The notes under the pieces: generated by a model
Told to the model about the DNA's origin: nothing
Databases searched by the model: none
What the model saw: only the letters and a program-made list of their open reading frames with translations
Made by a program: the position numbers and the translations under genes
DNA from: Pseudoflavonifractor sp902362925
Lineage (GTDB): Bacteria > Bacillota > Clostridia > Oscillospirales > Oscillospiraceae
DNA length: 64,000 nucleotides
Strand: one strand, 5' to 3'
Assembly: GCA_902362925.1 (NCBI GenBank)
Contig: CABIYL010000015.1
In this document: one piece after another, positions 32,769 through 40,829 of the stretch
Layout: each line of letters begins with the position of its first letter
How positions within the stretch are numbered: position 1 is the first letter of the stretch

Positions 32769-33035
32769 TTACAGCCCGCTTTTTTGACGGATCAAAAAGT
32801 CCGTCAAAATATCCTGGAGGGGTGGCCCGTTTTCTGTAAATTCCATTTTCACGCCGATCCCGCCGATGCTGAAGCAGTACGGATTTTGGGCAACTTGCAA
32901 AAACCTTATGACTCGCTCTTTTCGGGAAAGGGCATTATCAAAGGTTATACCGCTCACATCGGGCAGAGACTCGGGGGAGACTGCGCCAATGTCAACGCTT
33001 TTCATTCGTTCCAGTTCCTGTGCGGTTAATCTCAC
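32769..33035 (-). CDS. DUF6870-type ICE protein
   Basis: 88 residues from GTG 33035, placed after AAAGGAGGTTTTACC; the longer frame upstream runs through the ribosome site. LTAQELERMKSVDIGAVSPE and the RKERVIRFLQVAQNPYCF segment are typical of this small ICE family of unknown function. It lies next to the recombinase in many Tn1549-like elements. Neighbouring palindromes are copies 1 and 2. Confidence 0.75.
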   Translation of the reverse strand: MRLTAQELERMKSVDIGAVSPESLPDVSGITFDNALSRKERVIRFLQVAQNPYCFSIGGIGVKMEFTENGPPLQDILTDFLIRQKSGL

Positions 33036-33138
33036 GGTAAAACCTCCTTTGTTCAGATTGATAAACGCCTCCCGGTTGTCCTGTGGGGAAACGCGAAAAG
33101 GCGGCACTGCACAAGTGCCGCCCTTTGGCCTGTCCTCA

Positions 33139-33161
33139 CATCGGGACACAATGTCTCGAAG
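33139..33161. repeat. ICE1 dispersed palindrome, copy 2
   Basis: TCGGGACA-CAA-TGTCTCGAAG; abuts the stop of the 33162 gene exactly. Confidence 0.8.
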
Positions 33162-33362
33162 TTAATAGGGGCCGTTTTCGTAATGGTGCTGGGCCTCGCC
33201 CAGCGTTTTGAAATCAAATACATAATGGAGCTCACCGACAACGCGCCGGATGTCCTCGGGGGAAAAACCGCAGTTTTCCATCGCATAGATCACATATCCC
33301 CGGCAGGCGTTGTTGCTCCACGGCTCGGCCAGCATAGCGGCCAATACGGGATCGTATTTCAT
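33162..33362 (-). CDS. 66-residue conserved ICE protein
   Basis: ATG 33362 follows GGGGGAAT. The product (MKYDPVLAAMLAEPWSNNAC, then RGYVIYAMENCGFSPEDIRR) is a compact helical protein I recall from related ICEs without assigned function. The stop codon adjoins palindrome copy 2. Confidence 0.65.
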   Translation of the reverse strand: MKYDPVLAAMLAEPWSNNACRGYVIYAMENCGFSPEDIRRVVGELHYVFDFKTLGEAQHHYENGPY

Positions 33363-33476
33363 TTTCTAATTCCCCCTTTGATAAAATTTAGGGAACGCCA
33401 CGCCCATTTCCTTGACCTGTCCAAAGACAACTATACTCGGCGCGGCGCTCCCACGCAGACGAGAGGGCGGCCCGGA

Positions 33477-33499
33477 TGGACAGGCAGCCAGCCTGTCCA
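33477..33499. repeat. inverted repeat TGGACAGGC in a gene-poor stretch
   Basis: Perfect 9-bp arms around AGCCA. The surrounding 33363-33696 has no ORF with a convincing ribosome site. A 64-codon - strand frame from ATG 33560 exists but looks like chance GC-rich sequence. Confidence 0.45.
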
Positions 33500-33696
33500 C
33501 TGCCGGATCGTGGCCGTGGGATAGCCCGGCCCACTTGCGGCGCTGGTGTTGTTCGCTCATTTTCTTTTAGGAAAGGTCACCGCGCACCCGCCGCCTGGCT
33601 CCCCGGATTGCGCTCGGGGCCGCCCTTGTTCATCTGCGGAGAAAAGAAAACCTCCTCTCATAAACCGAGACATTTTTAGATGATATTCGGACTGGT

Positions 33697-34119
33697 TCAG
33701 CGAGATTTTTTTAAGTATTTTTTCATGTTCTCCAAACCACGCTCCACAGCCCGCCGCACCGCGCTTTCGTGAACGCCTTCCGCTTCGGCCACTTCAGAAT
33801 AGGTCTTGCCAAGAATGACACAGGCATCCACACGGCGGCCCTGGGCTTCGGGCAGAGAGTTAAGCGCGTTCCACAGACGGATAAAGAGTTCCATGCGTTC
33901 CAAGAGTTCCTGGGGTGTGGGCTCATGCAGGCAAGCCGAGTATTCGATCCCGTCATCACAGTCCAAAGAATACTGCGCCTTGTGTCGGGAGAGCCGCCGC
34001 TGATAAGCCATCTCGTGGCGGGTATCGGCCAGAAACACTTCGGCCACCTCGTCAGAAACCTCGATAAACTGATCTCGTGTGTACCAATAATAAAAATCTT
34101 TCAGATTGATTGTAGCCAT
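33697..34119 (-). CDS. sigma-70-like regulator of ICE1
   Basis: 140 residues from ATG 34119 (GGAGGTTT upstream). The C-terminal region (LNSLPEAQGRRVDACVILGK, then TYSEVAEAEGVHESAVRRAV) is a sigma region 4 HTH. The N-terminus (FYYWYTRDQFIEVSDEVAEV) is typical of the ICE sigma family. It is the counterpart of the 60001 gene in ICE2. Such genes lie beside the recombinase and probably control excision or transfer. Confidence 0.8.
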   Translation of the reverse strand: MATINLKDFYYWYTRDQFIEVSDEVAEVFLADTRHEMAYQRRLSRHKAQYSLDCDDGIEYSACLHEPTPQELLERMELFIRLWNALNSLPEAQGRRVDACVILGKTYSEVAEAEGVHESAVRRAVERGLENMKKYLKKSR

Positions 34120-34203
34120 AATAAACCTCCGTTTCGGTGTTGGGTGAATAAGTGACCGAAACGGGGCTCGGCGGGGAACGGCACCCTGGGGAGCCACTCT
34201 GTA

Positions 34204-34226
34204 CCTCGGGACACTTTGTCTCGAAG
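34204..34226. repeat. ICE1 dispersed palindrome, copy 3
   Basis: GTAC-CTCGGGACA-CTT-TGTCTCGAA-GTAC, the copy with the longest symmetry; 85 bp upstream of the sigma-like gene. Confidence 0.8.
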
Positions 34227-34375
34227 TACGGATAACAAAAAACGCCTGCGCGACACAAAGCCACGCAAGCGCATGAAATGATAAATCCATTTATGTACTG
34301 CCAAATTGCACATCTACCGCCGGACTGATCCTGCTGGGCGGGTGGGCTTTTTTTGACAGGTTAGGGGGATGGAAA

Positions 34376-34450
34376 AGGAAAAAGGACACGGCGATACCTC
34401 CTGGACACCGCCGTATCCTTAAAAAAGGGCGACTTTAACACACCCCCCGC
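34376..34450. repeat. non-coding block shared with ICE2 (copy at 60722)
   Basis: The block runs GGACACGGCGATACCTCC, CACCGCCGTATCC, TTAAAAAAGGGCGACTTTAA, CCCGCAATC. It can fold, ACGGCG pairing with CGCCGT. ICE2 has the same block at 60722-60796, also between the sigma-like gene and the cargo. It is probably a regulatory leader or the fixed edge of the cargo slot. Confidence 0.7.
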
Positions 34451-34467
34451 AATCTCATTTTTGAAAA

Positions 34468-34511
34468 GAAAACGGCGGCTTGAAATTTGTTATTTCAAAA
34501 CCGCCGTTTTC
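34468..34511 (-). terminator. terminator downstream of the ABC operon
   Basis: GAAAACGGCGG pairs with CCGCCGTTTTC, extended inside by TTGAAAT/ATTTCAA. It ends leftward transcription from the ABC transporter genes. Confidence 0.75.
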
Positions 34512-34564
34512 GGCCCCAATATCGCCGTTTCTACAACGGTTTCATTGTGACGATCCCTATTTCT

Positions 34565-35308
34565 CTATTCCCACTTAAAGCACTTGACTGCAACACCAAA
34601 GCAAAGAATAGTAACGCCAAGCATTACAAGAACAGGCAGCCATATATTATGGAATGGTGTTCCCAAAAAAGTTGCCTTCATAAGTTGGATGCCTTGTGTC
34701 ATGGGGAAAAACTGTACGATTTTTTGCATTGTCTCCGGCATTACCTCAAACGGTAAAGTGGCGCCGGAAAAAATAAGCATAGGAAAATATAAAATACAGG
34801 CAATTACACTTGCAGTCTTAGCGTTTTTGGCAACACCTCCTACCATCATTCCAATGCTCAAAGTAGAAACCATAGTCAAAAGCCAGCTACCGAGAAAAGC
34901 AATCCATGATCCATGCATCTCCACTTTCCAAAACAGCATCGCCACAGGAATTATCGTAGCAAGGGAAACAGCAGAATAAATAACATAGATTAAAAACTCC
35001 ACCATCAAAAGCATAATGGGGCTAATCGGAGTTACCTTGAACCGTTTAAGTATTTTTCTTTCCCGGTATTCCGATACCACCAAAGGCAGACCCATCAAAC
35101 CGCCAGCGCAAATAGAAATGGTACAGAGCGCACCAATAGATTGCTCCAAAAACGTAAAGCCAGCCCCTTCTGCCGCTGGACTTGTCCCGTACAGAAAGCC
35201 AAGTATCACCAGCACTACCAAAGGCAATATAACAGCAAAGATTACCATGTTCATATTTCGGATATTCAATTTCAGCTCATTTTTTAAGAGCACAGCCAAA
35301 GACCTCAT
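34565..35308 (-). CDS. ABC-2 type transporter permease
   Basis: 247 residues, six hydrophobic segments (from about 20, 55, 105, 137, 172 and 222), with the ABC-2 features LPLVVSEYRERKILKRFKVT and FPMTQGIQLMKATFLG. It overlaps the ATPase gene by 4 bp. ABC-2 exporters of this size commonly move drugs, lantibiotics or polysaccharide. With a MerR-type regulator next door, drug or peptide efflux is the likeliest role, by inference. Confidence 0.85.
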   Translation of the reverse strand: MRSLAVLLKNELKLNIRNMNMVIFAVILPLVVLVILGFLYGTSPAAEGAGFTFLEQSIGALCTISICAGGLMGLPLVVSEYRERKILKRFKVTPISPIMLLMVEFLIYVIYSAVSLATIIPVAMLFWKVEMHGSWIAFLGSWLLTMVSTLSIGMMVGGVAKNAKTASVIACILYFPMLIFSGATLPFEVMPETMQKIVQFFPMTQGIQLMKATFLGTPFHNIWLPVLVMLGVTILCFGVAVKCFKWE

Positions 35309-36033
35309 TCCGCATCGACCTCCTCACCAGCAAGTGCTAAATACGCATCCTCAAATTTTTCGCAACCACTCTTTTCTATGGCCTGCATGATCGTCCCATA
35401 AAAGGCAATTCGACCCTTTTTGAGGATGCAAATCTCGTCACACAAGGCCTCAACTTCATCCATAAAGTGAGAAGTTAGGAAAATTGTCATTCCTTGATTT
35501 TTTAGTCCTTCGAGGATTTTCCAAACATCACGCCGGGCCTTTGTATCAAGTCCGGTGGTTAATTCATCCAGAAAAACAACCTGCGGATTGGGAATTAGGG
35601 CAAGTACGATAAAAAGCCGTTGACGTTCTCCACCGGATAAACTTTTGACTGCTGAATTTGTTTTATTCGCAAGTCCGAACTGTGTACACAGTTTCTTCCA
35701 GTCGGCTGGGTTCTTATACAGACAAACGGTTTCTTCGCATAGTTCCGACACCTTAATCTCTGGTTGATAATCGCACTCTTGAAATTGAACACCAACTCTT
35801 TGGAACAGGCGGCGTCTGTCTTTTTGAGGATCAAGAGAGAGAATAGATATTTCACCGCTATCAGCTTTCTTTGTTCCTAAAATGCACTCAATCGTTGTGC
35901 TTTTTCCAGCTCCATTTGCCCCCAGCAAGCCGAACACAGTACCTGCCTTTACCGATAGACTCACATGATCTACCGCTGGGAGTTGACCATAGGCTTTTGT
36001 CAGCCCCTGCACTTGGATAATTGTCTCCATCAC
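35305..36033 (-). CDS. ABC transporter ATPase
   Basis: 242 residues from ATG 36033 (AAAGGAGGTATAGTG upstream). Walker A is LLGANGAGKST, the signature LSGGERQRL, Walker B PQVVFLDELTTGLD (Glu replaced by Asp-Glu-Leu, family variant) and the H-loop LTSHFMDE. CcmA/DrrA-type subunit paired with the 34565 permease. The operon starts behind the 36062-36099 dyad, probably the regulator's operator. Confidence 0.9.
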   Translation of the reverse strand: MMETIIQVQGLTKAYGQLPAVDHVSLSVKAGTVFGLLGANGAGKSTTIECILGTKKADSGEISILSLDPQKDRRRLFQRVGVQFQECDYQPEIKVSELCEETVCLYKNPADWKKLCTQFGLANKTNSAVKSLSGGERQRLFIVLALIPNPQVVFLDELTTGLDTKARRDVWKILEGLKNQGMTIFLTSHFMDEVEALCDEICILKKGRIAFYGTIMQAIEKSGCEKFEDAYLALAGEEVDAE

Positions 36034-36061
36034 TATACCTCCTTTTAATAGTAAAAGAATA

Positions 36062-36099
36062 CCACCAGTCTAAAGACTGGTGGCAAAGTGGAGGGTTTT
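36062..36099. promoter_or_regulatory. candidate MerR-type operator before the ABC operon
   Basis: CCACCAGTC-TAAA-GACTGGTGG is a perfect dyad, followed by CAAAGTGGAGGGTTTT. A related sequence (ACCCTACACT ... ACACCAGACTTTT on the - strand) lies upstream of the regulator gene at 36879-36910. The shared CCCT-CACT and CACCAG-CTTT blocks suggest one protein binds both. Confidence 0.65.
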
Positions 36100-36838
36100 A
36101 ATAATTTTCTTTCATTTCCTGCAACATTCCCATTATTTTCTTTGCATTACGTTCCGCCGCAGTTAGAGATATAATAAGTTGATCACAGACTGAAATAATA
36201 TCCTCCGACTGGCGGGGAGTATTCAATGCAGCTTTTATATCAATGTCTGGATTTTTAGATAGTTGACGGAGCATCCGCAAAATTGCTTCCAAAGAATATT
36301 TAGCACAGCGCAGGGCCCGGATAACCTTTAACCTTTTAATGTCCTCGTCTGTATAGACACGATACCCGTTTTCCTTACGTTTGACTGTAAGCAAACCATT
36401 CATTTCCCAATTTCTCAAAGTATCCATAGAAATATCTAAATATTCCGACACTTCTTTTCGCTTCATAGAGAAACGATGTTCCTCAATCTCACCCGAAAGA
36501 ATATCTTGTACAATTTGGATTGCTTCTTCCGCATTATTTCTCTCCATCCGGACACCTTCTAAATATTCCTGTGTGAGAATAAGTGCTTCGTCAAATTGTT
36601 TGTGTGCAGAGAGTTTAACCACAGAAACAATTTTCTTTCTCAAACCGCCTTGAAGTACTTCGATTTGAAAAGCAGTCCGAGCCAGTAAAAATTGTTGAAT
36701 GTGAAATTCTGTAAAAATTCGGTAGCCATTACTTTCGCGTTCTGGTGTTGGAATAAGGCCCAACTCCTCATATAGCCGCACTGTGTTAGGGTGTATTCCA
36801 ATGGCAGTAGCAACTTCTGTTGTTCTATATGTATTCAA
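36098..36838 (-). CDS. MerR-family regulator with two MerR-type HTHs
   Basis: 246 residues from TTG 36838, directly behind AAGGAGGTGATTGAG; the upstream ATG overlaps no ribosome site. Residues 4-70 (TTEVATAIGIHPNTVRLYEE, then RIFTEFHIQQFLLARTAF) and residues 125-195 (KRKEVSEYLDISMDTLRNWE, then RVYTDEDIKRLKVIRALRC) are two separate MerR winged helices. Most MerR proteins have only one. The C-terminal helices could be effector-binding. It heads the ABC operon and probably induces it. Confidence 0.85.
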   Translation of the reverse strand: MNTYRTTEVATAIGIHPNTVRLYEELGLIPTPERESNGYRIFTEFHIQQFLLARTAFQIEVLQGGLRKKIVSVVKLSAHKQFDEALILTQEYLEGVRMERNNAEEAIQIVQDILSGEIEEHRFSMKRKEVSEYLDISMDTLRNWEMNGLLTVKRKENGYRVYTDEDIKRLKVIRALRCAKYSLEAILRMLRQLSKNPDIDIKAALNTPRQSEDIISVCDQLIISLTAAERNAKKIMGMLQEMKENY

Positions 36839-37031
36839 CTCAATCACCTCCTTGTACCATAAATACAATTATACCTCCGGCCAAAAGTCTGGTGTTATAG
36901 TGTAGGGTTTATATTATATCAAGATCGAATCTATCACGCAACAATGGCATGAAATTAAACAGTCAGTAGTATGAAATATATAATCGTTCAAATAATAACA
37001 CCTGAAATGTAAAATTACATTAGGTGATATT

Positions 37032-37391
37032 ATGAAGATTGAGAGAGATGAACGACGATTTGATTTTCACGATATAGGGCTCGCCATCAAGCGGGCGCGG
37101 GAGGCCAGCGGGATGACGCAGGAGCAACTGGCCTATATTGTTGACCGGGCTCCGCGCACCATCATGTATAACGAGAATGACGGCCAGCACCCCAGCCTCA
37201 ATACCTTTTATCAGATGGTGACAATGTTTGATATATCGGTAGATCAATATTTCTATCCGTCCAAGAATAAGGGGAGCGAGTGCAGAAAGCGGATTGACGC
37301 CATGCTCAACGCCCTGGACGAAAAAGAATTAAAAATTGTAGAAGCCACGATCCAAGCGATGAAAGCGGCTAAAGAAACGGAGGATGCGTAA
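37032..37391 (+). CDS. XRE-family regulator of ICE1 (beside oriT)
   Basis: 119 residues, ATG 37032 after TAGGTGAT. An N-terminal HTH (IGLAIKRAREASGMTQEQLA, then RTIMYNENDGQHPSLNTFYQ) is followed by FDISVDQYFYPS and a helical tail. It is homologous in layout to the ICE2 gene at 62490, and both stand just before the oriT and mobilization genes. Likely a transfer-region repressor. Confidence 0.85.
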   Translation: MKIERDERRFDFHDIGLAIKRAREASGMTQEQLAYIVDRAPRTIMYNENDGQHPSLNTFYQMVTMFDISVDQYFYPSKNKGSECRKRIDAMLNALDEKELKIVEATIQAMKAAKETEDA

Positions 37392-37449
37392 AGAGAAACA
37401 CGCGCCTCCGTTTTTTGCGCCATTTCCGGGGCTTGCACAAAACGGCAAG

Positions 37450-37530
37450 CAATTCGGGTGTGGCCACACTCCGAAATTTTTGCAGGCCGCAGGCCCGCAA
37501 AAATGCTTGTTGGGGAGCTCCCCAAACCCG
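37450..37530. other. candidate oriT of ICE1
   Basis: The block GTGTGGCCACAC, then AAAATGCTTGTTGGGGAGCT and CCCCAAACCC is shared in its second half with ICE2 (AAAATGCTTGTTGGGATAAT, CCCAAACCC). Both contain a TTGGG/CCCAA dyad and lie right after the XRE gene next to relaxase genes. This is the expected layout of an oriT with nic near the CTTG step; the nick position is inference. Confidence 0.65.
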
Positions 37531-37535
37531 CTGGA

Positions 37536-37558
37536 CTTCGGGACAAATTGTCCCAAAG
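37536..37558. repeat. ICE1 dispersed palindrome, copy 4
   Basis: CTTCGGGACA-AAT-TGTCCCAAAG with flanking GGA/TCC; between oriT and the relaxase 3' end. Confidence 0.85.
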
Positions 37559-37592
37559 TCCCGGCGCAAGCGCCTGTTGGATGCGGCCCGGG

Positions 37593-38999
37593 CTAACGCT
37601 CCTGGGCCTTATTTTCCCGCCCGTCCGTATGACCGAGCAGATAATCAATGTTTGCCTTGACCGCAACGGCCTGCCGCATATCCGCCTGGGCTTTGCGGTA
37701 CTCGGCATAGAGGGCCTTTTTCTTTTCGGAGAGCTCCCGGCGCTCCTTTTTCAGCGTGTCCATTTTTGGGAGCTTCGCCCCGCCTAAAAGATCATTCATG
37801 GCAGCTTTCGCCGCCCGGTATGCGGCCAGCTCCGCTTCATGCTGGGCCAGATATTTTCTGCTATACCGGGCCGCCTTATAGCCATCGAACACGGGCCGGG
37901 TTTTTGCAAAATCCACCGTAGCGCCCATGAGCTGTACTGTATGGGAGAGGGCTGCTTCGGTTTCCCGAAGCTCCCCAGCCAGGGCGTGAAAGCGATCCAC
38001 CGCCGCCTCGGTACTGGCCGCCAGTTCCTCATAGTTTGTGAGCTTATGCTCCTGGAGATATTGGAGCGCGGCGGCCATCTGTTTGAGGTTGTAAACTTTG
38101 GCCCACCGCGCATAGGCCGGGCCCTTGCCCTGTGCCATACGCTCTTGAATATCAATAATCAGATTGACACGCCGGGGCGGAGCCGGGCCGTCTTTCGGGA
38201 TCTCCGGGATAGGACGCTCCCCGGCAATCATCGCCCGGATGTCATCGGGATCAAAGCCTGGGCCCAGGACAGAAGCCCGCAGGCGGGTGTACTTATCCTG
38301 CCCAGGAGCCAGGAACGAGATCACGCCGCCCCGCCCATGCTTCACCGCAAAGCCGGACTCCTCCATAAGCCGCAGGAACGCCGGAAAGTCGGCGGGCTTT
38401 TTCCCCAGGGCCTCCACGATGGCCCACCGCACCCGCTGTTGTGCAGAGGGCGGCTTTTCCCCGATCCACTGGCCATAGTGGAGAAAACGGCCCTTGCTGT
38501 GCTGTTTCGGATTTTGAATGACCGACAGCTCATGCTCGATGCACACCCGGTCAGAGAGCCGCCGCACCGCAAAGCTGGAGCCGATGAAGTTATGAAACTT
38601 CCGGGAGCAATCCTGGGCCGTGGAATTGTAATAAATGTGATTATGAATGTGCCCTTTGTCGATGTGGGTACAGACGAAAAATTGGTACTTACCCTTTGTC
38701 CAGCGCATGGCTGTTTCATAGCCGATTTTGTTTGCCTCCTCCGGCGTAACCTCACCGGGAGGAAACGCCTGCCGGATCTGAAAGAACAGAGCCCCGCGCT
38801 CCACGGCCCGGCCCGTTTCCGCCTGGTACTGGCTTTTGGTCAGAAGAAACTCAGCCGGGGCCGATGCCGGATCGCAGAGGTAGGCAGACACAGCTCCTAT
38901 CTTTTTCGGATTGAGCCCGTAGGCAAACCGATCTTCCATCGTCTGGACAGCTGTTTTCCCCGCCGCTACCTTGTAGGGCCGGATGTAAGTTGTAGCGAT
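37593..38999 (-). CDS. relaxase (MobA/VirD2 type) of ICE1, apparent AUC start
   Basis: About 468 residues. The first in-frame ATG (38939) would cut off a conserved N-terminus. The reading frame upstream gives ATTYIRPYKVAAGKTAVQTM, the usual beginning of this family, with ATC in the start position 7 nt after AAAGGAGG. The catalytic Tyr is probably in DRFAYGLNP and the metal-binding triad in HIDKGHIHNH. A long helical C-terminus follows. It nicks oriT and leads the strand into the recipient. It ends close to oriT. Confidence 0.88.
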   Translation of the reverse strand: MATTYIRPYKVAAGKTAVQTMEDRFAYGLNPKKIGAVSAYLCDPASAPAEFLLTKSQYQAETGRAVERGALFFQIRQAFPPGEVTPEEANKIGYETAMRWTKGKYQFFVCTHIDKGHIHNHIYYNSTAQDCSRKFHNFIGSSFAVRRLSDRVCIEHELSVIQNPKQHSKGRFLHYGQWIGEKPPSAQQRVRWAIVEALGKKPADFPAFLRLMEESGFAVKHGRGGVISFLAPGQDKYTRLRASVLGPGFDPDDIRAMIAGERPIPEIPKDGPAPPRRVNLIIDIQERMAQGKGPAYARWAKVYNLKQMAAALQYLQEHKLTNYEELAASTEAAVDRFHALAGELRETEAALSHTVQLMGATVDFAKTRPVFDGYKAARYSRKYLAQHEAELAAYRAAKAAMNDLLGGAKLPKMDTLKKERRELSEKKKALYAEYRKAQADMRQAVAVKANIDYLLGHTDGRENKAQER

Positions 39000-39055
39000 A
39001 GCCGCGCCTCCTTTCTGAAAAAAGACGGCGGCTGTGCTCCAGCCGCCGCAAAGGA

Positions 39056-39078
39056 CTTCGGGACAAATTGTCCCAAAG
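39056..39078. repeat. ICE1 dispersed palindrome, copy 5
   Basis: CTTCGGGACA-AAT-TGTCCCAAAG, between the relaxase and the 39081 gene; 2 bp from the latter's stop. Confidence 0.85.
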
Positions 39079-39080
39079 CG

Positions 39081-39374
39081 TCATCCCGCAATAAAGGTCT
39101 TTAACGAGTAGTTGAGATTATCCAGCCTGCAGACCAGCCACTCGGCTGCGGCGGGCAGGCCGAAAGGAGAAAGCAGAAAAGCAAGCACCAGCCCGGTGAT
39201 CCCCCATTGTGGATTGCTCTGAATGAACAGCTCGAACAGGCCGCACACTGCAAGGATAAGGGACAGGATGCCAAGCACCCAGGACGCAAGGGAAACGCTG
39301 AAATTGAGGAGTGCGACAATCAGCGTAAGAGCCAGCACAGCAGGAGCCGCGATGATTTTTAGAATGATCCGCAT
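39081..39374 (-). CDS. 97-residue membrane protein of ICE1
   Basis: ATG 39374 after AAGGAGGTATC. There are three hydrophobic segments (about 4-24, 28-50 and 57-78), with a C-terminal WLVCRLDNLNYSLKTFIAG. It is a conserved small ICE protein of unknown role, co-transcribed with the relaxase from the promoter at 39421-39449. Confidence 0.7.
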   Translation of the reverse strand: MRIILKIIAAPAVLALTLIVALLNFSVSLASWVLGILSLILAVCGLFELFIQSNPQWGITGLVLAFLLSPFGLPAAAEWLVCRLDNLNYSLKTFIAG

Positions 39375-39420
39375 AGCTTGATACCTCCTTATTTTTGTTG
39401 ATGGTTTACCTCTATATGAC

Positions 39421-39449
39421 TATTATACCTCTGTCCCGGAGGGACAACA
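39421..39449 (-). promoter_or_regulatory. promoter of the relaxase operon with dyad spacer
   Basis: On the - strand TTGTTG (39449-39444), 17-bp spacer, TATAAT (39426-39421). The spacer holds TGTCCC-TCC-GGGACA (first base in the -35). It is nearly identical to the recombinase promoter at 32684-32712, so both are expected to respond to the same factor. Confidence 0.75.
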
Positions 39450-39470
39450 AGGATGCCTCCGGCTTTCAGC

Positions 39471-39493
39471 ACCTCGGGACAAAGTGTCCCGAA
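39471..39493. repeat. ICE1 dispersed palindrome, copy 6
   Basis: CCTCGGGACA-AAG-TGTCCCGAAG, 22 bp upstream of the -35 at 39449. Confidence 0.85.
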
Positions 39494-39535
39494 GTAGTGA
39501 AAGCCGGGGAACGGCAAAACCGCTCCCCGGCAGGA

Positions 39536-39883
39536 CTAACGCTCCACAATAGCAGACAGTTTTTTCAAAAGTTCGGACAACGGCCCCCACAGCTTTTCAT
39601 AGTCCCGTTGCAGGGCTTTGATTTCCTCGGGATAGATCCCGCCGTAGGTGTTGGCCTGGATTGCCACTTGATTGAGATTGTTTGAGCACCGCCGCTGGAG
39701 CGACACCAGCTCACGGACGGGCGAAAGGTCAACATGGAGCACATACCCATTCAACGCCATTTTCCGCATATAGGCCCCCATGTTTCGGATGCCCGCCTCG
39801 GCCATGCGTTCCCGGATCAGCGCCTGCTCCTCCTCCGACACCATCACATGGAGATTGATCGGGCGGCGGCGTTTCTTTGTCAT
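39536..39883 (-). CDS. mobC: MobC-like relaxosome protein of ICE1
   Basis: 115 residues. A ribbon-helix-helix-like N-terminus (RRPINLHVMVSEEEQALIRE) is followed by a MobC signature region (GAYMRKMALNGYV, then LVSLQRRCSNNLNQVAIQAN). It helps the relaxase open oriT. It overlaps the upstream small gene by 4 bp (ATGA). Its counterpart in ICE2 is at 63054. Confidence 0.88.
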   Translation of the reverse strand: MTKKRRRPINLHVMVSEEEQALIRERMAEAGIRNMGAYMRKMALNGYVLHVDLSPVRELVSLQRRCSNNLNQVAIQANTYGGIYPEEIKALQRDYEKLWGPLSELLKKLSAIVER

Positions 39884-40044
39884 CGTTCCTCCCGTTCCAG
39901 ACTGCGGCTGGCCCGGGGCGGCTCCTTTACCTTGTCTAAAGGCTTCTCCCGCTCCCGGGGGCTTGCGGGGATCGGAGCATGAAATTCCCGGTAAAGTCGC
40001 ATGGCCTCCTGGTCGGCAAGCTCCTGTTCTCGCTTTTTCTCCAT
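39880..40044 (-). CDS. 54-residue charged protein upstream of mobC
   Basis: ATG 40044 with GGAGG upstream; stop overlaps the mobC start. Sequence MEKKREQELADQEAMRLYRE continues with a Pro/Arg-rich tail. No fold recognised. Tight coupling to mobC suggests a relaxosome accessory role, by inference only. Confidence 0.6.
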   Translation of the reverse strand: MEKKREQELADQEAMRLYREFHAPIPASPREREKPLDKVKEPPRASRSLEREER

Positions 40045-40056
40045 AACACAGACCTC

Positions 40057-40665
40057 CTATCTATCGTCCCGGCTGGGACTTTTCTTTTCCGGCGCATCCG
40101 GGGCCCGCTGTTCCCGGGCCTTGCGTCCGGCCTCTTTCATCTGCTCGGCAATCGGCGGCTTCTTTGCCGCACCGCGCTCCGGCACAGGTTCACGGCCTTC
40201 GGGATTGTCATGGGCGGGCCGCAGCTCATAATCGGCCATCTGCTTTTCTGTCAGCGGGTGGAGATACCAAAGCTCACCCCATGCCCGGAATGACTCGCCC
40301 TCCACAGGTTGGCGGGTATTGTAGTTGAGATGAGCCACAGGCAGGTTGTCCTTCGGGCGGGGATAGGTAGCTATATCCACGGGCCGCTGGGTTGAATAAT
40401 ACTTGAAAAAATCCGGGCCGGAGGTTTCCAGCCGGGAAACGCCATACTGCTTTTCATAGCTGAACACGCGGCGGTTATAGTCCCCGATGGCTTCACATTC
40501 CTCGTTGAAGTAATGGCCCCAATAGTAGTCTCGTTTCCCGCCCTCCTGGGTAAACTGCCAGGTCACAAAGGGATTAGGGGCCTTGAAATTTTCTCCCATC
40601 GCAAAGCCCCGGCCATTGTCAAACAAAACAGACTGCCGGATCACATAGCCTTGATTGTTTTCCAA
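40057..40665 (-). CDS. 202-residue ICE hypothetical protein
   Basis: ATG 40665 after AAGGAGGTGC. Residues 1-160 look globular and aromatic-rich (GGKRDYYWGHYFNEECEAIG, GPDFFKYYSTQRPVDIATYP), and the last 40 are a basic low-complexity tail. I recall such proteins between MobC and the Cys-rich gene of Tn1549-like elements. Function unknown. Confidence 0.65.
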   Translation of the reverse strand: MENNQGYVIRQSVLFDNGRGFAMGENFKAPNPFVTWQFTQEGGKRDYYWGHYFNEECEAIGDYNRRVFSYEKQYGVSRLETSGPDFFKYYSTQRPVDIATYPRPKDNLPVAHLNYNTRQPVEGESFRAWGELWYLHPLTEKQMADYELRPAHDNPEGREPVPERGAAKKPPIAEQMKEAGRKAREQRAPDAPEKKSPSRDDR

Positions 40666-40691
40666 AGTAGCACCTCCTTAAAAAGCGGGCA

Positions 40692-40714
40692 CTTCGGGAC
40701 AAATTGTCCCAAAG
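40692..40714. repeat. ICE1 dispersed palindrome, copy 7
   Basis: CTTCGGGACA-AAT-TGTCCCAAAG, 27 bp upstream of the 40665 start. Confidence 0.85.
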
Positions 40715-40829
40715 CGCCACAGCATAAATGTTGACAGCATCCGGGCCGAAATGGGGCAGGCCATACTCTGATACGGCCCGCCCCAAAACAGCCCCCGGAA
40801 AGCCTTGATACAAGCGGGTTTTGAGGAGC

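Noticed and set aside
33366..33560. 64-residue - strand ORF between the 33162 gene and the sigma-like gene
   Set aside because: No ribosome site at the right distance and GC-rich chance composition over an inverted repeat; not listed as a gene.
37839..39104. 421-residue + strand ORF opposite the relaxase
   Set aside because: Shadow; the relaxase HxDxxHxH motif and the downstream operon are on the - strand.
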